Source: Actinomyces sp. oral taxon 897
GTDB lineage: Bacteria; Actinomycetota; Actinomycetes; Actinomycetales; Actinomycetaceae
Direction of reading: 5' to 3'
DNA length: 64,000 bases
Assembly (NCBI RefSeq): GCF_002999235.1
Contig: NZ_CP027236.1
Location: forward strand, 372,001-436,000
The translations under genes and the position numbers were made by a program. Below are positions 36,401 through 44,173 of this stretch, piece after piece. The notes below the pieces were generated by a model. It saw nothing but the letters and a program-made list of their open reading frames with translations. It was not told the DNA's origin and made no database searches. How positions within the stretch are numbered: the stretch's first letter is position 1; each line of letters begins with the position of its first letter.

Positions 36401-36757
36401 CTCGGCCTGGTAGGGCGTGTAGGAAGTGGTCCACGCGGGGTTGGACAGCACGTCGCGGGCGATGACGGCCGGGGTGTGGGCGGGGTAGTACCCGGCGCCG
36501 ATCATCTCCACGTGCGGGTCGTTGTCGGCGGCATAGCCGCGCAGGGCCGCCAGGACGCCGGCCTCGTCCAGGGCGGGTGAGGGCGTGCCAGCTGGCGGCG
36601 GGGGCAGGGCGGGCAGGCCGCCGGGCACGAGGGCGTCGGCCAGCTCCTCCAGGCTGCCCAGCCCCAGCACGGACAGCATCCGGCTGGTGTCCTGCGTGCT
36701 GGGGCCGACGTGACGGGAGACGAAGCGGGCAGGGGCGGGGGCGCGTCGTCGGGCCAT
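33413..36757 (-). CDS. gcvP: Glycine dehydrogenase (decarboxylating), P protein, with a repeat-containing linker insertion
   Basis: PLP enzyme that decarboxylates glycine (1114 aa against about 950 usual). Both lobes are present. The N lobe starts RFVSRHVGPSTQDTSRMLSVLG; the C lobe contains the PLP-lysine in NLHKTFALPHGGGGPGVGP. Between the lobes (after VVSALTDTDSPKAKQAG, before FPLPADLRRTSSFLTHPVFH) lies an extra ~150 residues rich in Pro, Ser and Ala carrying a 77-bp direct repeat. GGAGG 6 bases upstream fixes the ATG at 36757. It is the first gene of the gcv operon. Confidence 0.95.
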   Translation of the reverse strand: MARRRAPAPARFVSRHVGPSTQDTSRMLSVLGLGSLEELADALVPGGLPALPPPPAGTPSPALDEAGVLAALRGYAADNDPHVEMIGAGYYPAHTPAVIARDVLSNPAWTTSYTPYQAEISQGRLEAQLLFQTVVSDLTGLPVACASLLDEATAVTEAMMLMVRAQGRQGKDLPVLLDLDLHPQCVQMAVSRAYQLDLPVIFADLTGMLNNSIMGIANDPLAGVVLAQASTRGALHDLRPLVESVHARGGLVAVDVDPLAATLLTPPGELGADIAVGSAQRLGAPLFYGGPHAGFMSVTTALTRQLPGRIVGVSRDRDGAPALRLALQTREQHIRRQKATSNICTAQALMAVVSAMYCVHHGPEGLTAIATRIHEQAADLASRLEAAGLTLEHRDFFDTLSVYVPQGAAWAVARAADRGVNIRHLDTKHVGISINELTTTAHLDAVVSALTDTDSPKAKQAGPGHQGHHDTASSPKAGARRPVRPRTSQDTASSAESMWGAAMPANPDPVWTAISSVCRPVSVPGTASSPKAEPRQPVRPGISLDTAGSAGAEAPREPGAPVRTSIGTAAWLLDWTPGWRRAKAAAGPVDTDDTDGSPADAFPLPADLRRTSSFLTHPVFHAHRCEASLTRYLRTLADRDLALDRTMVPLGSCTLKLNAAVESATWLDPALAGIHPLAPASQTRGWRRLLADLSQRLARVTGYDRVSLQPASGAQGELAGLLAIRGYLEARGQGERDVCLVPASAHGTNAASAAAAGLRVVAVGTAPDGSVDVADLEARLAAHAGRVAAIMLTYPSTHGVFEKQVRHVTDLVHAAGGQVYIDGANLNALCGLLRPGDLGGDVSHLNLHKTFALPHGGGGPGVGPVAAKAHLVPYLPAGHNESTAPEEGDPDAGFYGDPVAGARFGSAGLAPLSWAYLALMDDADLRRATLGAVAAANYLSRRLAEAYPTLYTGPGGLVAHECVLDLRELTRDTGVTAEDVAKRLIDLGFHAPTLSFPVAGTLMVEPTESEPLEELDRFVAAMTTIRAEIDDVAAGRIALEDSPLRLAPHTLAQVTAEEWTRSYPRTQGAWPGTASAARRTRYFPPVTRVDNAWGDRHLVCTYPTPQELPDTSVS
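35107..35348. repeat. 77-bp direct repeat inside gcvP linker
   Basis: 35107-35183 and 35272-35348 align without gaps (165-bp offset, 55 codons) with about ten mismatches. A further degenerate piece of the motif CCTTCGGCGAGCTGG recurs near 35386. The intervening 88 bases are less GC-rich than the rest of the gene. Confidence 0.8.
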
Positions 36758-36790
36758 GGAAACCTCCGAGGGACTCATAATGAAGGGCCC

Positions 36791-36796
36791 ATCATA
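36791..36796 (-). promoter_or_regulatory. Probable -10 element of the gcv operon
   Basis: TATGAT on the minus strand, about 34 bases before the gcvP start codon. No clear -35 is visible. Confidence 0.45.
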
Positions 36797-36847
36797 GGGG
36801 CAAGCTGGCACCTGGCCGGGGTACGGGCGCGGTGCGTCGCCGCCCCG

Positions 36848-36907
36848 GCGGTGGCTGACACAGGAGCGCCGGCGGTGGTTGACACAGGAGCCCCGGAGGA
36901 CTTAATT
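36848..36907 (+). promoter_or_regulatory. Promoter and 24-bp tandem repeat upstream of the alpha-galactosidase gene
   Basis: A consensus -35 TTGACA (36879-36884) is spaced 17 bases from a weak -10 TTAATT (36902-36907). The sequence GCGGTGG(T/C)TGACACAGGAGC occurs twice with a 24-bp period, so the -35 is embedded in a duplicated element that may bind a regulator. Confidence 0.45.
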
Positions 36908-36962
36908 TCATGCCGTAAATAACGTGGACCCGGCTCCGGGTCCGGTCCTGGAAGAGACGACG

Positions 36963-39137
36963 ATGACCCTCCACCTGCGCAGTGCCGGCACCTCCCTGGT
37001 CCTGGACACCCTCCCCGACCGCTTCCCCGTGGTCCGGCACTGGGGCGCCGACCTGGGTGACGTCGACGGCGCGGACCTCACCGACGCGGCGGACGCCTCC
37101 CGCACCACGCTGGGCTCCAACACCGCCTGGATGCTCAACGACCTGCCGGTGCTGCCCCTGGCCTCCCTGGGCTGGTCCGCCCGCCCCGCCGTCGTCCTGC
37201 ACCGCTGCGACGGCACCGCCTTCTCCTTCCACCCCGGGGCCGTCACCCACGAGGCGGGTCAGGAGACCGGCGCCGGTAGCGTGCGCACCCTCACCTCCAC
37301 CGGCACCGACGCCGTCCACGGCGTCACCGTTGAGTGCGAGATCCGCCTGGAGCCCTCCGGCCTGGTGCGCGTGCGCGCCACCGTCCGCAACGACGCGACC
37401 GGCCGCGAGGACCTCGCCCCGGGGCTGTTCGTCGACGAGGTCACCCCCTACCTGCCCCTGCCCGACGCCGCCGACGAGATCCTCGGCATGTCCGGCCACC
37501 ACCTGCGCGAGCGCGGCCTGCAGCGCCACGCCCTGACCGCCGGCACCCACCTGCGTGAGTCCTGGGAGGGGCGCCCCGGCCACGACGCCACCACCTGGCT
37601 GGCCGCCGGACGCAGCGGCTTCGGCTGGCGGTCCGGCACCGTCCACGGGGTGCACCTGGCCTGGAGCGGCGGCACGCGCTCCCTCGTCCTCAACCCGCCC
37701 CAGGGGCGCAAGCTCGTGGGCGCCGGGGAGCTCCTCCAGGGCGGTGAGGTCCTCCTGGGCCCCGGCGGCTCCTACACCTCCCCGTGGGCCGTCTTCTCCT
37801 GGGGCGAGGGCCTGGACGCCCTGGCCCACCGCTCCCACGCCTGGCTGCGCTCCCTGCCCTCCCACCCCTCCCGCCCCCGCCCGGTCCTGCTCAACACCTG
37901 GGAGGCCGTCTACTTCGACCACGACCTGGGCAAGCTCAAGGCGCTGGCCGACACCGCCGCGCAGGTCGGCATCGAGCGCTACGTCCTGGACGACGGCTGG
38001 TTCGGCTCCCGGCGCGACGACACCTCCGGCCTGGGGGACTGGCAGGTCTCCGCCGAGGCCTGGCCGGACGGCCTGGGGCCCCTGGTGGACCACGTCCACT
38101 CCCTGGGCATGGAGTTCGGGCTGTGGGTGGAGCCCGAGATGGTCAACCTCGACTCCGAGCTCGCCCGGGCCCACCCCGACTGGATCCTCTCCGACGGCGC
38201 CGGCGGGGCACCCGAGCACCGCCACCAGCGGGTGCTGGACCTGTGCGCGCCCGGCGCCTGGGAGTACCTGCTCGACTCCGTCTGCGACCTGGTCGGTCGC
38301 TACGGCATCGACTACCTCAAGTGGGACCACAACTCCCCGCTGGTGGCCGTCGGCCACGTGACGGCCCGCCCCACGTCCGGCCACCACGGGGGCGCGGCCG
38401 TCCACGACCAGACCCTGGCCCTCTACCGTCTCCTGGACGCCCTCCACGAGCGCCTCCCCGGCCTGGAGGTCGAGTCCTGCGCGGGCGGTGGCGGCCGGAT
38501 CGACCTGGGCATGATGGAGCGTACCCAGCGCGTGTGGGCCTCGGACTCCATTGACGCCCACGACCGCCAGGACATCCAGCGCGGCACCACCCTCCTGCTG
38601 CCCCCCGAGCTCGTGGGCACCCACGTGGGCGCCGCTCGGGCCCACACCACGCTGCGTCACCTCGACCTGGGCTTCCGGGCCGGGACCGCCCTGTGGGGGC
38701 ACATGGGCGTGGAGTGGGACCTGACCGCTGCGGATACGCTCACCCGCGAGCGCCTGGCCGCGGTCATCGCCCTGCACAAGGAGCTGCGGGGCCTGCTGCA
38801 CTCGGGCCTGACCGTCCACGCGGACCTGCCCGACGACGACGCGCTGCGCATCGAGGGCGTGGTGGCCGCCGACGGCTCCCAGGCCGTCTACGAGATCGCC
38901 TGCCTGGGGCAGCTGCCTGCCTGGCCCACGGCCCCCCGCCCGCTGCCCGGGCTGGCCCCCCGACGCCGCTACCGGGTGGAGCTGGCCGCCCCCGCCTACC
39001 CCGACCTGGGGCTGCCGGCCGGGTGGATGGCCGACGGCGTCACCCTGCCCGGCTCCTACCTGTCCGCCACGGGCCTGGCCCTGCCGGTGCTCCACCCCGA
39101 CCACCTGGTGCTGGTGCGCGCCACCGCCGTGGACTGA
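36963..39137 (+). CDS. Alpha-galactosidase, glycoside hydrolase family 36
   Basis: 724 aa, cytoplasmic (no signal peptide). It hydrolyses alpha-1,6-galactosides such as melibiose and raffinose. The N-terminal beta-sandwich is followed by the (beta/alpha)8 barrel: ERYVLDDGWFGSRRDDTSGLGDWQ, FGLWVEPEMVNLDSEL, the nucleophile Asp in YGIDYLKWDHN, CAGGGGRIDLGMM, and the acid/base Asp in ASDSIDAHDRQDIQRG. No transporter or LacI regulator gene lies next to it, unlike many raffinose loci. ATG 36963 follows GAAGAG. Confidence 0.94.
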   Translation: MTLHLRSAGTSLVLDTLPDRFPVVRHWGADLGDVDGADLTDAADASRTTLGSNTAWMLNDLPVLPLASLGWSARPAVVLHRCDGTAFSFHPGAVTHEAGQETGAGSVRTLTSTGTDAVHGVTVECEIRLEPSGLVRVRATVRNDATGREDLAPGLFVDEVTPYLPLPDAADEILGMSGHHLRERGLQRHALTAGTHLRESWEGRPGHDATTWLAAGRSGFGWRSGTVHGVHLAWSGGTRSLVLNPPQGRKLVGAGELLQGGEVLLGPGGSYTSPWAVFSWGEGLDALAHRSHAWLRSLPSHPSRPRPVLLNTWEAVYFDHDLGKLKALADTAAQVGIERYVLDDGWFGSRRDDTSGLGDWQVSAEAWPDGLGPLVDHVHSLGMEFGLWVEPEMVNLDSELARAHPDWILSDGAGGAPEHRHQRVLDLCAPGAWEYLLDSVCDLVGRYGIDYLKWDHNSPLVAVGHVTARPTSGHHGGAAVHDQTLALYRLLDALHERLPGLEVESCAGGGGRIDLGMMERTQRVWASDSIDAHDRQDIQRGTTLLLPPELVGTHVGAARAHTTLRHLDLGFRAGTALWGHMGVEWDLTAADTLTRERLAAVIALHKELRGLLHSGLTVHADLPDDDALRIEGVVAADGSQAVYEIACLGQLPAWPTAPRPLPGLAPRRRYRVELAAPAYPDLGLPAGWMADGVTLPGSYLSATGLALPVLHPDHLVLVRATAVD

Positions 39138-39171
39138 GGCCCTGGCCGGCCCTTGTCCGTGCGGTCCCGAT

Positions 39172-39188
39172 CCCTCTGTCTCAGAGGG
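39172..39188 (+). terminator. Short hairpin after the alpha-galactosidase gene
   Basis: CCCTCTG-TCT-CAGAGGG: a perfect 7-bp stem with a 3-base loop, 34 bases past the stop. Confidence 0.5.
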
Positions 39189-39270
39189 TCGGCAGCGGCT
39201 GAGGCCCTTGTCCGCGCGCGGTCCCGGACCCTGCTCCGGGGGCGAGAAGTGCTCAGAAGTGCTCCCGGGG

Positions 39271-39531
39271 GTGCGAGAAGGCCCGGCCCGGGATGGATCA
39301 CCCGGGTCGGGCCTGTCGCACGAGGTCGCCCAGCCGTTTCCCATGTCGGCGGGCGGGGCCCTCCCTCGCCGAGCGCTCGGTCGCGGTCCCTGGTCCGCGT
39401 CCCGGCTTCCAGCGGGTGACGGTCACTGACGCTCCCCAACGTCTCTCGGCACCCACCGTCCGGCGGCACAACCAATAGTGCACACCACCCCTGGGAGAAC
39501 ACCCCCGTAGTACCTCACAGCTTCCTGGGAA
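39271..39531 (-). ncRNA. Putative structured RNA element, copy A (inverted relative to copy B at 45765-46020)
   Basis: Read on the minus strand it begins TTCCCAGGAAGCTGTGAGG and ends in a G+C hairpin (39280-39292 with 39301-39313) followed by CTT. It aligns along its whole length with 45765-46020. The inner hairpin (39328-39336 with 39347-39354, loop containing ATGGGAA) differs in stem sequence from copy B but still pairs, while the loop is kept. No frame is conserved along its length. I cannot match it to a known RNA family. 39138-39270 and 39532-39631 show no gene. Confidence 0.5.
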
Positions 39532-39631
39532 AAACGAGGCGGCGCCGGGGTGCCGCTACGGACGCAGCTCACTGGCACAGAAACGCCTTGTGGGAGGCGG
39601 GGAGAGCCTCCAGGGCTGCTCGTGGGTGGCG

Positions 39632-39940
39632 TCATTGCAGGGGCCTCCGGGCCATCTCCTGCGCCCGGGCGCGGCTGACCATGTGCTGGCGCTCCGCTCT
39701 GACGCACGCCTGGATCCACCGGGTCGGCACGCAGCCGACCTTAAGGTCAGGTGCCGGGCGCTCGACGCCCGCGGCGTAGAAGTCGGAGTCGCTAGGGCTG
39801 GTCAGGTCGGTGCCGGTAAGACGGGCGCCGTGCTGCCTGAGGGTCGTGGTGACGACGCTGAACGAGACGCGGTACCGGGCGGCGAGGACGATCATGGCGT
39901 CGCGGTCCGGCTTCCTGACGACGGCGGAGGCTGCGGGCGG
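39632..39940 (-). pseudogene. Probable 3' remnant of an unidentified gene (weakly like ImmA/IrrE C-termini)
   Basis: The minus-strand translation RDAMIVLAARYRVSFSVVTTTLRQHGARL ... SDSDFYAAGVERPAPDL, then VPTRWIQACVRAERQHMVSRARAQEMARR, looks like a real protein end with normal codon bias. Upstream the frame runs into the inverted miaB-like fragment and no fitting start exists. The AARYRVSFSVVTTTLRQHG segment recalls the helical C-terminus of ImmA/IrrE-type proteins, but this is a weak resemblance. Best read as a truncated gene at the edge of the accessory segment. Confidence 0.4.
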
Positions 39941-40004
39941 CGGGTTCCTCGTCCTTCTACACTTGCCCGCGATGACCGTTACGACCGCTACGACCCCGTT
40001 CCTT

Positions 40005-40094
40005 GACGCCGGCCCGGTCGGTGACGGGGGTCGTGGTGCTCGCCGCCGGTCCCACGGAGGCGCTCCCAGCCTCTCCCGACCGCGGGGCACCGCC
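40005..40094 (-). repeat. Inverted partial copy of the miaB 5' region
   Basis: 40054-40094 is the reverse complement of 42359-42399 with 2 mismatches in 41. Homology continues with small indels through 40005-40053, matching miaB codons up to the ATDRTGVD region (42463). On the minus strand the translation GEAGSASV ... TTPVTDRAGV mirrors the miaB leader and N-terminus. It marks the left boundary of the MFS-kinase segment. Confidence 0.8.
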
Positions 40095-40147
40095 CGACGT
40101 GTGCGCGGGGCACCGCCCGACGTGCGTGCGGGGCACCGCCCGTCGTG
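40084..40147. repeat. Three tandem 23-bp repeats at the boundary of the inverted copy
   Basis: GGGGCACCGCCCGACGTG starts at 40084, 40107 and 40130 (period exactly 23). The first copy overlaps the end of the inverted miaB-like fragment, so the array grew from its boundary. 40148-40311 contains no recognised gene. Confidence 0.8.
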
Positions 40148-40311
40148 AGCGTGAAGCTCGCGACCTCGGTACCTCCTTCACCGAGCTCGGCGGCCGGGAC
40201 GCGCCGCTGCGCTGTACGCTCCTGGCCGCCGACCGGGACGTCGGCCCATCCCTCAGCGGCCTGCGCGGCAACGGCGTGCGCCCGGGACGTAGGGAGGGTG
40301 TCTTGCGGCGT

Positions 40312-41751
40312 ATGACTGATCTACGAAAGTACTCGGCGGCCTTCTACCTCAAGAGCACGGCCCTGGTCATGCCGATACTGCCGCTCTGGTGGACGGTCGA
40401 CCAGGGCGTCCCTCTCGGCACGTACTTGTCCCTCATGGCGGCAGGAAATGTCTTCAGCATGGTCATCGACCTGCCGCTGTCGTTCTTCAGCGACCGCCTC
40501 TCGCACGCAGCCTTCTATGCGTCGGGCCTCTTCGTCCTCGGGTCTGCGTTCACTGCGCAGATACTCCTCGGCGGGACCCCCGCGCTCCTTACCTACGTCG
40601 TCACCACGGCCGTCGCCGACGCCCTCATATCCGGCGCCGACGCCAGCCTCCTGGTGGACGTCGTCGGTGAGAACCGATACCGTGACACCTACCGGCACCT
40701 TAACCGGCACTTCTACCTCTACACCGCCGCCTTCTTCCTCGCAGGGGTCGGGCTCTACTATCTCGACCCGCGTGCCCTGATGGCGCTGCAGGGCCTCATG
40801 CTGTGGTCCGGCGCGACGCTTGTCGCCAGGATCCGCCCTCGGGCGTCAGGCGGTCCCCGCGGCTCGCGGCCCGGTCGTCGCAGCAGTCCGTGGGCAACAT
40901 GCGGAGCCGGTATTCGGCGTTATGCTCTCGGGGTTCCGGGAGACTATATTGTGATCGCTCTGGTCACGGTCATGCTCTCGGCGTTCTTCGACGGCCTCAT
41001 GCAGTTCCAGAACCGAACGATTCAGGTTATTGCGGCGGACGCCGCGTCCGCACGGTTCGGCGGCGGTATCTGGACTTCTGCCGTGCTCCTGGCACTGGGT
41101 AACGCAGCGTCGTCCGTGGGCCTCGGCAGAGTCTTCTCCCGGCTGTCCGCCGGCCGCTCCGCGGTCCTAGGGCTGACCCTCCTGCTCCCCTTCTGCGTGT
41201 CCGCGCTCGTAGGGCTGGCGAGCGGAGACTTGATCCTCGTAGCAGCTGGCTACATGCTGCTCTGCGTGGTCAAGGGCGTCTACCGGCCTCTCGTCTCCGC
41301 GCTGGTCGTTCGACTGACCCCTGACGCAAGGTTCATATCGACATGGATTAGCGCCTTCGGAGTCCTCGCCGGAATCGTCTCCAGTGTCATCAACTTCGGT
41401 GTGGCCCTCGGCGGCAACACGGTCACCCGCAGCGAACTGATCTGGGCCGCCCTCGGGATCCTCCTGGGGGCAGTCGCCCTTGCTGTCGGGTGCTCCCGCA
41501 GGTCGGTGTCGGCCCCCTCTACGGAGGACGTTCCCCTAAACGCACCAGCAAGAGCGTGCCACTGGACCTCGCTATCGCTCCGTCCGTCGTACAGGAATAT
41601 TCTCCCGGAACCTCCCTCCCGGACCTTAAGTCTCTTGCCGAGAATCTTCACGCCTCCGGTCTGCGTTCGCCGAAGCTCGAGGCGATCGGTTCACGCTCCG
41701 TTTCCTGGGAGTACGTGGACGGGGTCCCGGGAAACAGCAGTCGCCCCTTGA
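40312..41751 (+). CDS. MFS transporter (probable efflux), extended C-terminus
   Basis: About 11-12 TM segments between residues 8 and 405. A motif-A-like SFFSDRLSHAAFY follows TM2, and ALISGADASLLVDVVGENRYRDTYRHLNR resembles small-molecule efflux MFS proteins. The family-like part ends near VALAVGC (about 41490); the remaining ~85 codons are Pro/Arg/Ser-rich and overlap the kinase gene, so they are probably read-through after loss of a nearby stop (a TAA lies in another frame at 41537). TTG at 40303 is an alternative start, better spaced from GGGAGGG. G+C and codon use are visibly lower than in neighbouring genes. Confidence 0.75.
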   Translation: MTDLRKYSAAFYLKSTALVMPILPLWWTVDQGVPLGTYLSLMAAGNVFSMVIDLPLSFFSDRLSHAAFYASGLFVLGSAFTAQILLGGTPALLTYVVTTAVADALISGADASLLVDVVGENRYRDTYRHLNRHFYLYTAAFFLAGVGLYYLDPRALMALQGLMLWSGATLVARIRPRASGGPRGSRPGRRSSPWATCGAGIRRYALGVPGDYIVIALVTVMLSAFFDGLMQFQNRTIQVIAADAASARFGGGIWTSAVLLALGNAASSVGLGRVFSRLSAGRSAVLGLTLLLPFCVSALVGLASGDLILVAAGYMLLCVVKGVYRPLVSALVVRLTPDARFISTWISAFGVLAGIVSSVINFGVALGGNTVTRSELIWAALGILLGAVALAVGCSRRSVSAPSTEDVPLNAPARACHWTSLSLRPSYRNILPEPPSRTLSLLPRIFTPPVCVRRSSRRSVHAPFPGSTWTGSRETAVAP

Positions 41752-42281
41752 CGTCCTACGACGGCTCCGGGGCGGGCTGGAGACTGCTTGTCAGTGATCT
41801 GGCGGCACGCAGCTCCGAGTTCGTTCCCGCCTTCCAATGCACTTCGGACGGCTTCGGAACGAGCCACGAATACTGTGCCGCCCTCTGCCGGTGCAGGGTC
41901 TTCTCCCACTGCGACCTCCGCCCCGGCAACATCCTGATACTGGAAGACGACTACCGTGCAGTAGGATGGGACCGCGCCCACTACTGCAGCCGCCTGTTCG
42001 ACGAGCTGACCCTCGTCGTACACCCCTGGTTCAGTGACCGACCAGACGCCTACCAGCTCATGCGGGACACGGTCAGCAGACTCCTCCAGGGACACGATGA
42101 CCGGTGTCCTGTAAGAGGTCTCGACGTGCTGGATCTCGTGGTCGGCTTCGCACGTGCGAGGTACCGTGACGTCGGGTGCCAGCCCGATGACGGGGGAGGG
42201 GAGTCGCTCGCACCGGGCTACCGGCGAGTCATCGCGGGCCTGGACGGCCTCCGAGGGGACGGCGCCTCATCCGCCGCGTAG
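41556..42281 (+). CDS. Aminoglycoside phosphotransferase-like (APH/choline kinase fold) kinase
   Basis: 241 aa. The small-molecule kinase fold is shown by [32 protein letters not shown], the catalytic loop [10 protein letters not shown] (HxDxxxxN) and VGWDRAHY in place of the metal-binding D. Together with the adjacent MFS transporter it could modify and export a toxic compound, or form part of a small biosynthetic cassette. The first ~195 bases overlap the MFS reading frame. GTG 41556 is my choice; GTG 41490 is also in frame. Codon use is atypical like that of the MFS gene. Confidence 0.7.
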   Translation: MPLDLAIAPSVVQEYSPGTSLPDLKSLAENLHASGLRSPKLEAIGSRSVSWEYVDGVPGNSSRPLTSYDGSGAGWRLLVSDLAARSSEFVPAFQCTSDGFGTSHEYCAALCRCRVFSHCDLRPGNILILEDDYRAVGWDRAHYCSRLFDELTLVVHPWFSDRPDAYQLMRDTVSRLLQGHDDRCPVRGLDVLDLVVGFARARYRDVGCQPDDGGGESLAPGYRRVIAGLDGLRGDGASSAA

Positions 42282-42358
42282 CCTCAGCGTGCTCGACCGA
42301 CAGCCGCGGTGCGTCCTGCCCCGCCGCCGAAAGGGGTCCCGAGCGTGCATCGGGTCAC

Positions 42359-42463
42359 GGCGGTGCCCCGCGGTTGGGAGAGGCCGGGAGCGCCTCCGTA
42401 GACTGCCCGGCGATGAGCACCCAGACCCTCGCCACGACCCCCGCCACCGACCGGACCGGCGTC
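42359..42463 (+). repeat. Right-hand partner of the inverted repeat at 40005-40094 (native miaB 5' region)
   Basis: Includes the miaB promoter hexamer and the first ~17 codons. This is presumably the original copy, because it is attached to intact miaB. Confidence 0.8.
42399..42404 (+). promoter_or_regulatory. Leaderless -10 element of miaB
   Basis: TAGACT, 8 bases, then ATG at 42413. It sits at the edge of the best-conserved part of the inverted repeat. Confidence 0.45.
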
Positions 42464-44173
42464 GACGCCCGCCCCCGGGGGCTGCCGCGCACCTACCACG
42501 TGCGCACCCTGGGGTGCCAGATGAACGTCCACGACTCCGAGCACATGGCCGGCCTGCTGGAGGCGGCCGGCTACCGGCGCGTCGAGGACGTGCCGCAGGC
42601 CGCCGCCCGCGCCACCGAGGCCGGTGACGGGGGCGCCGACGTCGTCATCCTCAACACCTGCTCGGTGCGTCAGAACGCCGCCAACCGCCTGTTCGGCAAC
42701 CTGGGCCAGCTCGCCGCCGTCAAGCGCGGGCGCCCCGGCATGCAGATCGCCGTGGCCGGCTGCCTGGCCCAGCAGATGGGGCAGGGCATCGTCGAGCGCG
42801 CCCCCTGGGTCGACGTCGTCTTCGGTACCCACAATATTGACGTCCTGCCCGCCCTGCTGGAGCGGGCCCGCCACAACGCCGAGGCCGCCGTCGAGCTGGA
42901 GGAGTCCCTCAAGGTCTTCCCCTCCACCCTGCCCACCCGCCGCGACTCCGCCTACTCCGCCTGGGTGTCCATCGCCGTGGGCTGCAACAACACCTGCACC
43001 TTCTGCATCGTGCCCTCCCTGCGGGGCCGCCAGCGCGACCGCCGCCCCGGGGACGTCCTGGCCGAGATCCAGGCCGTGGCAGCCCAGGGGGCCATTGAGG
43101 TCACCCTCCTGGGGCAGAACGTCAACTCCTACGGGGTGGGCTTCGGGGACCGGGGCGCCTTCGCCGGGCTGCTGCGGGCCGCCGGGGCCGTGGAGGGCAT
43201 TGAGCGGGTGCGCTTCACCAGCCCCCACCCGGCGGCCTTCACCGACGACGTCATCGAGGCCATGGCCACCACCCCCACCGTCATGCCCAGCCTGCACATG
43301 CCCCTGCAGTCGGGCTCGGACCGGATCCTGCGGGCCATGCGCCGCTCCTACCGCACCACCCGGTTCCTGGGGATCCTGGAGCGGGTGCGCGCCGCCATGC
43401 CCGAGGCGGCCATCACCACTGACATTATCGTGGGCTTCCCCGGGGAGACCGAGGAGGACTTCGCCGCCACCCTGGAGGTGGTTAAGCGGGCCCGGTTCGC
43501 CTCGGCCTTCACCTTCGAGTACTCCCCGCGCCCGGGCACCCCCGCCGCCGACCGGGACCAGGTGCCCGCCGAGGTGGTCAGGGAGCGTTACCAGCGCCTG
43601 GAGGCGTTGATGGGCCGCATCGCCCGGGAGGAGAACGAGAGGCAGGAGGGGCGCGTCGTCGAGGTGCTGGTCGCCGAAGGCCAGGGGCGCCGCGACGCGG
43701 CCACCGCCCGCGTCTCGGGGCGGGCCGCCGACAACCGGCTGGTGCACGCCGCCCTGCCCGCCGGCGTGGCGGCCGACGACTACGCCGGCGGCGCCCCGCG
43801 CCCCGGGGACGTGCTCACCGTGAGGGTCACCCACGGCGCCCCCCACAACCTCATTGCCGACTCCGCCCGATGCGGACGGCAACTGGGTGCGGCGGCGTCC
43901 GCGGCCAACCAGGCTCTGCGGCCCGGGGACCGCCTGTGGCTCGACGACGGCCCCGCCCTGTTCCAGGTGCGCCGCACGCGCGCCGGGGACGCCTGGGAGC
44001 GCTCCCGGACCGAGGCCTGTGCCGCCCCGGAGTCCGACACCGCCCCGGTGAGCCTGGGCATACCCACCATCCGGGTGGGGGCGCCGTCGGCCATCCGGGT
44101 AGGGGCGCCGTCGGGCGCCAGACCGGGGACCCCGCGCCGCTCAGGACAGGCGGACGTGCCTCTGGGTAGGTGA
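42413..44173 (+). CDS. miaB: tRNA-2-methylthio-N6-dimethylallyladenosine synthase MiaB
   Basis: Radical-SAM methylthiotransferase acting on i6A37 of tRNA (586 aa). UPF0004 domain: [20 protein letters not shown] with further Cys in [10 protein letters not shown] and AVAGCLAQQ (auxiliary Fe-S cluster). Radical-SAM CxxxCxxC is in [22 protein letters not shown]-like domain begins near [13 protein letters not shown]. The last ~80 residues are a variable extension with a duplicated IRVGAPS from a 24-bp tandem repeat. miaA, which makes its substrate, is 13 kb downstream. Confidence 0.96.
   Translation: MSTQTLATTPATDRTGVDARPRGLPRTYHVRTLGCQMNVHDSEHMAGLLEAAGYRRVEDVPQAAARATEAGDGGADVVILNTCSVRQNAANRLFGNLGQLAAVKRGRPGMQIAVAGCLAQQMGQGIVERAPWVDVVFGTHNIDVLPALLERARHNAEAAVELEESLKVFPSTLPTRRDSAYSAWVSIAVGCNNTCTFCIVPSLRGRQRDRRPGDVLAEIQAVAAQGAIEVTLLGQNVNSYGVGFGDRGAFAGLLRAAGAVEGIERVRFTSPHPAAFTDDVIEAMATTPTVMPSLHMPLQSGSDRILRAMRRSYRTTRFLGILERVRAAMPEAAITTDIIVGFPGETEEDFAATLEVVKRARFASAFTFEYSPRPGTPAADRDQVPAEVVRERYQRLEALMGRIAREENERQEGRVVEVLVAEGQGRRDAATARVSGRAADNRLVHAALPAGVAADDYAGGAPRPGDVLTVRVTHGAPHNLIADSARCGRQLGAAASAANQALRPGDRLWLDDGPALFQVRRTRAGDAWERSRTEACAAPESDTAPVSLGIPTIRVGAPSAIRVGAPSGARPGTPRRSGQADVPLGR
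44067..44114. repeat. 24-bp tandem duplication in the 3' end of miaB
   Basis: 44067-44090 and 44091-44114 differ at one base and encode IRVGAPSA twice, just upstream of the 20-bp array. Confidence 0.85.

Noticed and set aside
36758..36930. Glycine riboswitch upstream of gcvP
   Set aside because: I could not find the conserved aptamer segments in the minus-strand leader; the likely -10 is only ~34 bases from the start, leaving no room.
39298..39483. Small protein beginning MHYWLCRRTV in the duplicated element (also at 45813)
   Set aside because: The frame is shared by both copies for only ~20 codons and then diverges by indels, whereas stem pairing is preserved; structured RNA explains it better.
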